NCBI GenBank assembly: GCA_037833965.1
Contig: AP031355.1
Span: 3,993,501-4,057,500, forward strand
DNA length: 64,000 nucleotides
Source of the DNA: Marchantia polymorpha subsp. ruderalis
Lineage: Eukaryota; Streptophyta; Marchantiopsida; Marchantiales; Marchantiaceae
Reading direction: 5' to 3'
The notes below the pieces were generated by a model. That model did no database searches, had not been told where the DNA came from, and saw nothing but the letters and a program-made list of their open reading frames with translations. Made by a program: the position numbers and the translations under genes. Positions 57,486 through 64,000 of this stretch are shown in pieces (position 1 is the first letter of the stretch; each line of letters begins with the position of its first letter).

Positions 57486-59753
57486 CCTTGAACTCTACTG
57501 TCATGCGAAGTATATAGGAATCAGTTGGCAAGAATATTTGAGCCTAGAGCAAATTCCAAGCTTTAAGGACGAAGTATATATATTATACGCACATCTATGT
57601 CGCTGGCGGCCAGCAGGAACAGAAAAGTCGAGATGATTTTTGACTTTTCTTATCCAGTTTGTGCGCGAATGTTGCATTTTAAGTAAGCTGTATGGTTTGA
57701 CAGAGGAGTTACTTAGGTCTGAAAAAAAGATATGAACTGAGTATCATCCAACTTAGATTCCAAATTGTTTTAGAAGGAAACTAATGAAGGAGTACGAAAT
57801 TGCAGTGAACATTACAAGGGGAATAGAAGAAGACGTGGCTATTGATTAGGCCAAGAAAACACTGCCCAACAAACAAGAAATTGTTCTCTTGAAACAATCA
57901 GGTCACCATTGATAATATAACGCGTCCGCTTTCATTATAAGACACTGTCACTCTGTTTTGATTTCCTGGGAAGCCGATAGTTAGTGCAGGATTATGAATG
58001 TGATTTTTCCAGTATCGAAAACATCAGTCGAACGATGTGAAGCGAGATCTATCAATTTATTTGCTGCACAAGACGGAATTTTCAATTCGTAGCAAGATTT
58101 GATGAATGATCAAGAAAGCCTGTTCAATCTACATTACTCTTCTGCATCAGACTCACAAGGAGAATTGACCAATTGCTACTAGCTCGATCCATGCTCTACA
58201 CTCCTAAATATTTTGCTAACTTCGTCTTCACAGTAAAGAAAGGAAAGGAGAGAGACCACAAAATAGTGCCCTGCACTCGGGATTGTTCTGGATCTCTGTC
58301 TGCTTCCATCTAGCACGTGCAAGCATAATAATTTATACCAAGAAAGGTGTAAACCCTTCGGAGATAACAATTGCTTTCACTATATCAATTTTATAACTGC
58401 AAGTTGTTGGCCTTATCCCTAGCACCGAAAAATCATTCCTCACTCACAAGTCTGTAAGACTTGTATGAAAACTCAACCTCTGTTTTTGAATGAAGGCTTC
58501 TAGAAGGTTTTGTTCTTGCATGCAAGGGTCGGTCGTTTTCACCAGTCAGGAAAAGTCCAGGACCATCTTCGACGGTGCCCTCGAAAGCTGCTGTGTAATT
58601 ATAGATCTGAAAGAATTGCCCCAATAGTTGCAGTCGATGCAGAACCCCTTGGCTCCGAAGATGGTCAGAACAGTGTTCTCGCCTGCTATCATCGGTAATG
58701 TGTAAGAGTTAGTGCAGTTGGTCTGGCAGCATGGCTACGCTCGGCTGATCAGACCATCGATAGTGGCATTGGGAGCATAGGGGCTTTTCAACCCTGAAAG
58801 GCAGAAGACCTGCGGCTCCTGCTGAGCCTGCAGGTCTAGACGTACTGAACTGTCCCGACAGGTAGCAAGTTCTTGAAGCGCATCATCTGTTGATTCAGAA
58901 GATTGCAGGGGAGAACATTATCACCGGTATTGGTACGCTCGAAGTGAGATATGTATGACACTCTCTGCAGACTGAAGGCACGTTTGATACTGTTATCCTC
59001 ATAATCACTGATATTCTGTGTAAATACACAGAATATCAGTACAATACATTTGCTTCGGCTGCACTTGCCTCATCCAAAATACTAACAGAGTGGAGCTGAC
59101 ATCAACTCCACTCATGATGTCAGCGCATGGCTTCCGAGAACTGTACCTGTTGTTACTTGTATGTATCATGCGGTATGATATCTTGATCTAGTATTGAACG
59201 AAAAAACGATTTGCTCTGATCAAAATTTGTGACAGGACATTCGTTTAGTGTCGAGGTAACGTAGAGAATTTGCTGAACTTCAATTTTCGACGTGCTCAGA
59301 GGTTATGAAGTGAGTCAGCATTCCTGAATCTCTCAACTACTCCTATGCGTCTGCTACGATTTGTGAGCAAAATTCGTTCGAATTCACAATTGACAGCAAA
59401 ATTCCACATGAAGACGATTGGTGTACATAGTCTGACGATTGAGATGTACAGGTCTCCAGCAGCCGACGACTCGGAATCTGCTGTCTTCGCTACAAGCTGA
59501 TGCAAGAACATAGAAATGTGAAAGTTCTAGATGAAGCGCTGCCCGAGTTCTGTGTACTCTTTCTTCTCTTGTATTTGCAGTCGCTTTTAAAGTCTGAGTT
59601 GACGTTGAAAAAGTTGGAAGTCAGCATACTTGACACATTGTCACATTACCAAGGCCCTTTAGGCGAGTTGCTCGTTATCTTCTCTCCATGTGCACAATAA
59701 TCTACGTACTGGGTCAAGCAATAGCTTGCAGCTGCCGAGGAGTCTCCTAAATT
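57486..59753. other. intergenic DNA with a hairpin
   Basis: No supported gene. Short ORFs occur on both strands (for example 59500-59700, +) without motifs. A perfect hairpin lies at 59007-59040. Confidence 0.4.
59007..59040. repeat. perfect hairpin, 15-bp arms, 4-nt loop
   Basis: ACTGATATTCTGTGT (59007-59021) is exactly complementary to 59026-59040 around AAAT. It is followed by a T-poor region, so it does not look like a simple terminator. Confidence 0.85.
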
Positions 59754-60655
59754 TAGGGGACTGTACCCGACCCGAAAACCCAAAAATTAATGATTGCTAC
59801 CATTTAGCAGCCTTTGTCAATACTCTGAAGCCACTGTTCTACATTATGCAGGCCTTCGACGATGGTCGTCTGCAGTCATGCTTTCCGAGAAGGTGAGAGA
59901 ACAGAAACAAAACACCAGCTCCTCGTACTTTTGACCTCCGATACTCCACAACGATTCGAAACCTGAAAAGATTCGCGACTGTAAGGGGCCGGGACCCCGC
60001 ACAGGTTTGCAAGGAGCGTGGTTGCTACATGTTCGGGTCTTTCATGTTAGAGGAGAGCGTTTTTCCATTCCGTGCAATTCTGTGCTCCGTGCAATTACTG
60101 ACATTGTGGGATATTCGTGCAACGACGATATAGAGCCCGAAGATTTCCTTTGGATTTGCAAATTCACTACATGTCTTTTTATTTTCGATTCCATGCTGGA
60201 TGGGGGTCATTGGCCAGAGAAGATTTACGTGTCCTGTCACGCATTTTTAGAAATGAATTTGATTCTAATGTGGAGCGACCCTGAAAAAGAGCGACTTCTT
60301 CAAGGCTCGAAATCTATTTTGGACGCGGTGATGCAATCGACGCTTACAGATCACGCGTGCAGGTTGAGAAATTTTTCATGCAGATATAGTGCATACCAGG
60401 AACATATCCAAATCACGTAATCGCGAATTTTCTTTCCCACTTATGATCTGTCTTCTGTTCACTTCACCTATTGATTTGTGCGCTGGAACTGGTAGCCACG
60501 GTCAATGTGATATAACTCTGTTATGTGCAATTCTGTGCTTCGAGATGACAAACAATCGCTTCCTTATGTCGTTGGTCCGGATTCTACGCGAACCCGACCC
60601 GGTATTTCGGGTCGGGTTCGGGTTGATGGTCAAACCCGACCCGATCGGAGCCCTA
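59754..60655. mobile_element. hAT-like non-autonomous DNA transposon, 902 bp
   Basis: The 8-bp target duplication CCTAAATT flanks it exactly (59746-59753 and 60656-60663). The ends are TAGGGGACTGTACCCGACCC on the left and, reverse-complemented, TAGGGCTCCGATCGGGTCGG on the right. They share TAGGG, followed by ACCCGACCCG-type subterminal repeats in opposite orientation, as in plant hAT elements. More ACCCGACC/GGGTCGGG repeats lie at 60591-60646. No transposase motif is seen; the inner ORF at 60007-60420 is unrecognised. The perfect target repeats suggest a fairly recent insertion. Confidence 0.8.
60007..60420 (+). CDS. unrecognised ORF inside the hAT-like element
   Basis: A 137-aa frame (MQGAWLLHVRVFHVRGERFS at the start, HACRLRNFSCRYSAYQEH near the end). 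Its start codon is GTG or TTG-like, and the first ATG is further in. It does not resemble the hAT transposase RNase-H-like core or dimerisation region. It may be a captured host fragment or a remnant of the parent element. Confidence 0.25.
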   Translation: MQGAWLLHVRVFHVRGERFSIPCNSVLRAITDIVGYSCNDDIEPEDFLWICKFTTCLFIFDSMLDGGHWPEKIYVSCHAFLEMNLILMWSDPEKERLLQGSKSILDAVMQSTLTDHACRLRNFSCRYSAYQEHIQIT

Positions 60656-60663
60656 CCTAAATT

Positions 60664-63600
60664 TCAGATCGTAAATGGGTACGAGTGGTATGCAATTGGC
60701 GGTCATGGCACTCTTTCGAGAGTTCTGTCTGCATACAGTGTGCTCTGTCAGGAGTGCGCGTGTGTGTGTGGTTAATTATATCGTGCTATCTAATCACAGC
60801 GAATGAGATGTTAGGACAACAGTTCCTCGCAAAAAACTCACAAATTATGGCTGAGAGCAGACTTCCATTTCCTGCGCTGGACTTCAGCGGGCATGATGCT
60901 AAATTTGCCGCCAAAGGGTTCAGTGGAAGAAAAAAATCACTCTGTCGTGTATGAAAATCTTCAGCTCCCTGTATGTGAGCACCATTTGAGAAGCCAGTTT
61001 TTTCTTCCACCCGTTCTAATTGCTGATTCTTCAATTGATGTCTTATCAGTTATTTCGCTGAAGACATTAGCTCGAGTATTGACTTGTTATCTTTTAGTGC
61101 AGAAATCTGGGCAGAAAGTTTCAATCTCAGAGAAAAGTTGAAAACTGAGTGATGAAAATTGAGTCTTAGACAGCACACAATGATAACCTGAAAACGTACT
61201 GCTTTTATGTTTTTGCTACCGAATTCCGGCCCATGAAATTCCTCATCATAGAACTCGTCAAATTTTGGAACTGAAAAATTTAATTTGACTTGGCGTAATC
61301 TCGTGTAGACACTTAGTAATTCTGAAATTCCATCGATATGCGTATATATTTAGAACATATTTATTCTTTGCTAACAGTAGTAGATAAGAATCTCAACTGG
61401 GTGTGCTTGGGGTAATTCCTCTCATGTTATATAGAAATTTGTAAATTTTTACAAACCGAGTACTTAACTAGATTTCTGCGATATTGAACTAGGAATTGGG
61501 AACAAACATCAAATGACGAAATTTTGTTCACACGACTTTGGTTCGAAAACGGGACGAAGATCACGCAGCAAATTGTGTATCCTCGTTAGCCAGTTACTTC
61601 CTGCAGGGGCTAAATTACAGTAGGCAAAAACGCAACAGTGGGAAACAAAAACATAATTTTATCTTTTGCGAGTGACCTTGGGTTTTGATCACATTATTTA
61701 AGTAGCTTAGTAGAAGTGTATTATTCTCCAAATGAGCTTATTATTGGTGGAATGTGTCCATTCAGTAAGATACGATCCAAATACATGAATACAGATGATA
61801 AACTGGAGACCGAAAATAAAGCCATACTTTAGGACTTTTTGTTGTGTGAAGATACGATTTGGCATTTGTGCACTCATTATCCCATTGAAAATCAAACAGC
61901 TAGAAATTATTCGCATCCATGTCCAGTAACTTTGCCCTGCCGTTCTTCAAAAACAGAAAAGCACCCGAAATAACAAGAGCCTGCGACTATCTAGGATATT
62001 GACGGAAATCTAGCACACGTACGTCAATTTGTACTTTAAGTCTCTTCTAAGCATCCGGGAATATATGATCAGTCTACATTGTCCCTCCGTGATTCAGTAA
62101 TTGTTACTTTGACAGTTCTCAATGATGCACAGATGAAAGTGGCGCTTCCTTCCTCGCAGTGATCAAGGGCTTTAAAGATCCAGGAGAGGCTTCAAGATTT
62201 GTCGACTGAAATTGTCATGTAAATTATATTTATCCGTGGACCATGCTTCAGATCATCAAAAGCTCAAGAATTTGCTGGTGCAGTCTGCTTGCAGAATCGA
62301 CTGAGGAGTAAATTTGAATTCTTCCTTGCAGCAGTTTGTCTCGAGGACTGCGCATCGTTCTGCAGTCTTCGATTCTCTGTCTAATGAAGCTGTAGTCTGT
62401 GGCGGGGTCGATCGGAAACAACTCAACAAATATCGGATTATCTAATTACTGGAAATCGGACATTTGGTGTTTGAGAGTGCAATTCGGGGGGTTAGCATGG
62501 CCGTCTCCTTGGCTCCCATAAGTGGAACTCAGCCAACAAATCTTCTGAGAGACATCATCTACCAGTTTTCAACTTCAGTGGGTCTCGGGAATGGCTGCCG
62601 AAGGACTAAACTCGGCAGATGTAGGTGTGTTAACGTCTCCACCTTCCGGTCGTGTCACAATTCTCTGGAAGAAAATATTGTTCCTTAATTATCATCTTTT
62701 GCTGACGAAGGATATAAATCAAATTGAAGTTTATAATTTTTGAGCTTCACGAAGATGGGTATAACTTGCGTACGGATTTCCGATACAAACTCTTCCAGAA
62801 AATCCAGCTCAAAATGGTCTAGTGCCATAGTTTCTACCAGCCCCGAGGAAAGCCTTTCGCATCGGACTTGAAGTCTCATTCTACGTTTTATTGTATACAC
62901 AAATATATCAATCAGTATATTTGCTGTCCTTCATGCGTGAAGCTGGTATATGCCTTCCGTAGGACTGCGCTTCCCGTGCTCGTGCAGGGGGCAGCACAGC
63001 GCATAAGATTCTGTGGACTCTTGCAGGGACAGGCGAACACTTCGCTGTTGAACATTCTGACTCTAACGGACAGCCGCATAAACTAATGGAAGCATACGCC
63101 AGTATCAAGCACCTTGAAAAGTTTGACATCAGACACAATGCATACTAAAGTTTCAAGTACGGAAAGAATGGAAGCAATGAGTTTGATTTCGAATACTGTG
63201 CATTTTCTCCCAGATTCCATACAGCCTGTCTGGGTCGGCTGCAATGATACGGAATGAAAGGGGGGCAAAAATTATGCAATCACTTCACGCCTCATTTAAT
63301 GTTCTTTCAGTTCTCCGAAATGCATCTCTGTATGATATTTCTAACAGTTTCTACAGGACAAGACGATGAGAGACTGTTTGTCTCCTGGGGGAATGAAGTT
63401 CGATATCCTGGAGCTCTATACATGTAGTCGTCTTATGTCCCCCGGATGTATTATAAATGCATGATTATCACATACAAGAGTGGAGTTAAGGAAGATGAAA
63501 TCAAATCTGAGAAGTCAAAGCTACAGATACAAATGTCTATATGAAGAGTAATTCACAGCTACATGAAGACGACGTAAAGGAGTGACATGCGGGAGCCAAA

Positions 63601-64000
63601 CCAAGTCAGGGACGGAAATCTCTATTGCAGTGTAGTTTGTGAGCTTCGATTAAGCTATACTCGTCATACCAGAGATTCTAAATCAAGGAAGGAGCCCGAA
63701 ACAATATTCTAATCGATAGAACTGCAATTTGCATCTACCATTCTGGAAGAAAATAAAAACATGGCATTCTGCGTGGATACAGTAAGTCTACACGACCAAG
63801 TCTTCGTCTGAATTTTTCCGGACCCAAGAGTCTCTCCATTATAATATATGAAAATGTTCATACAAGTAAAGTCCCGCCGTTAATCTTTAATCTCCTCTAC
63901 GCGTGTAACATCCAGCTCTGCTAACTTCTCTCCACGTGCTTAGATGGATTCATTTGAAGCTGTAATGCCACGCCATATTGGCCATTTCTCGTGATAACGT
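60664..64000. other. intergenic DNA to the right edge
   Basis: No gene is supported. The most protein-like frame is 62685-62900 (-), with MALDHFELDFLEEFVSEIRT, but no family, start context or splice structure is evident. A 74-aa frame at 62464-62688 (+) is likewise unrecognised. Confidence 0.4.

Overview
The window reads as nuclear DNA of a land plant, most likely a non-seed plant such as a moss. This is inference from content: short GT-AG introns, a plant-type DUF21/CBS protein, a GPI-anchored phytocyanin, plant GH19 chitinase-type exons, a Ty3/gypsy fossil and a hAT-type element, with low gene density and AT-rich spacers. I cannot name the species.

Layout. The left edge (1-955, +) holds the last exons of a DUF21/CBS (CNNM-like) gene, followed by two unrecognised ORFs. 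A 2.1-2.4 kb inverted duplication has its left arm at about 5247-7395 and its right arm at about 55130-57485. The left arm carries an intact two-exon phytocyanin gene (minus strand); the right arm carries its broken copy (plus strand). A third, more decayed phytocyanin lies at about 9190-9740. About 15.0-18.4 kb is a Ty3/gypsy fossil.

The core of the window, 18.4-55.1 kb, is an array of one gene family that I believe is undescribed. A SERAC1-type alpha/beta-hydrolase domain is fused to a GH19 chitinase domain. The fusion is shown directly because one uninterrupted exon encodes the end of the hydrolase and the start of the chitinase domain. In every copy where the site survives, the hydrolase nucleophile Ser is Gly (GHGLG) and the chitinase acid Glu is Gly (HG for HE). 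The predicted product has no signal peptide. It therefore looks like an intracellular double pseudoenzyme of about 590-600 aa from five exons.

Two copies look intact (21515-24274 and 33445-36222). A third (51459-54200) is complete except for one missing base at the start of exon 4. Three decayed copies (A at 18.4, B at 28.9 and C at 39.2 kb) precede them, and a body-less upstream block (D) lies at 42.9-43.8 kb. The array appears to have grown by duplicating a decayed-plus-intact gene pair, with later exchange between flanks.

The rest is mostly non-coding: AT-rich islands (25.0-27.0 and 46.6-50.9 kb), a PAH-like (SIN3-type) exon at 45.65 kb, several perfect hairpins (4.8, 43.2, 45.3, 48.3, 48.5 and 59.0 kb) and a 0.9 kb hAT-like element with 8-bp target duplications at 59754-60655. 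No CRISPR array and no confident RNA gene was seen.
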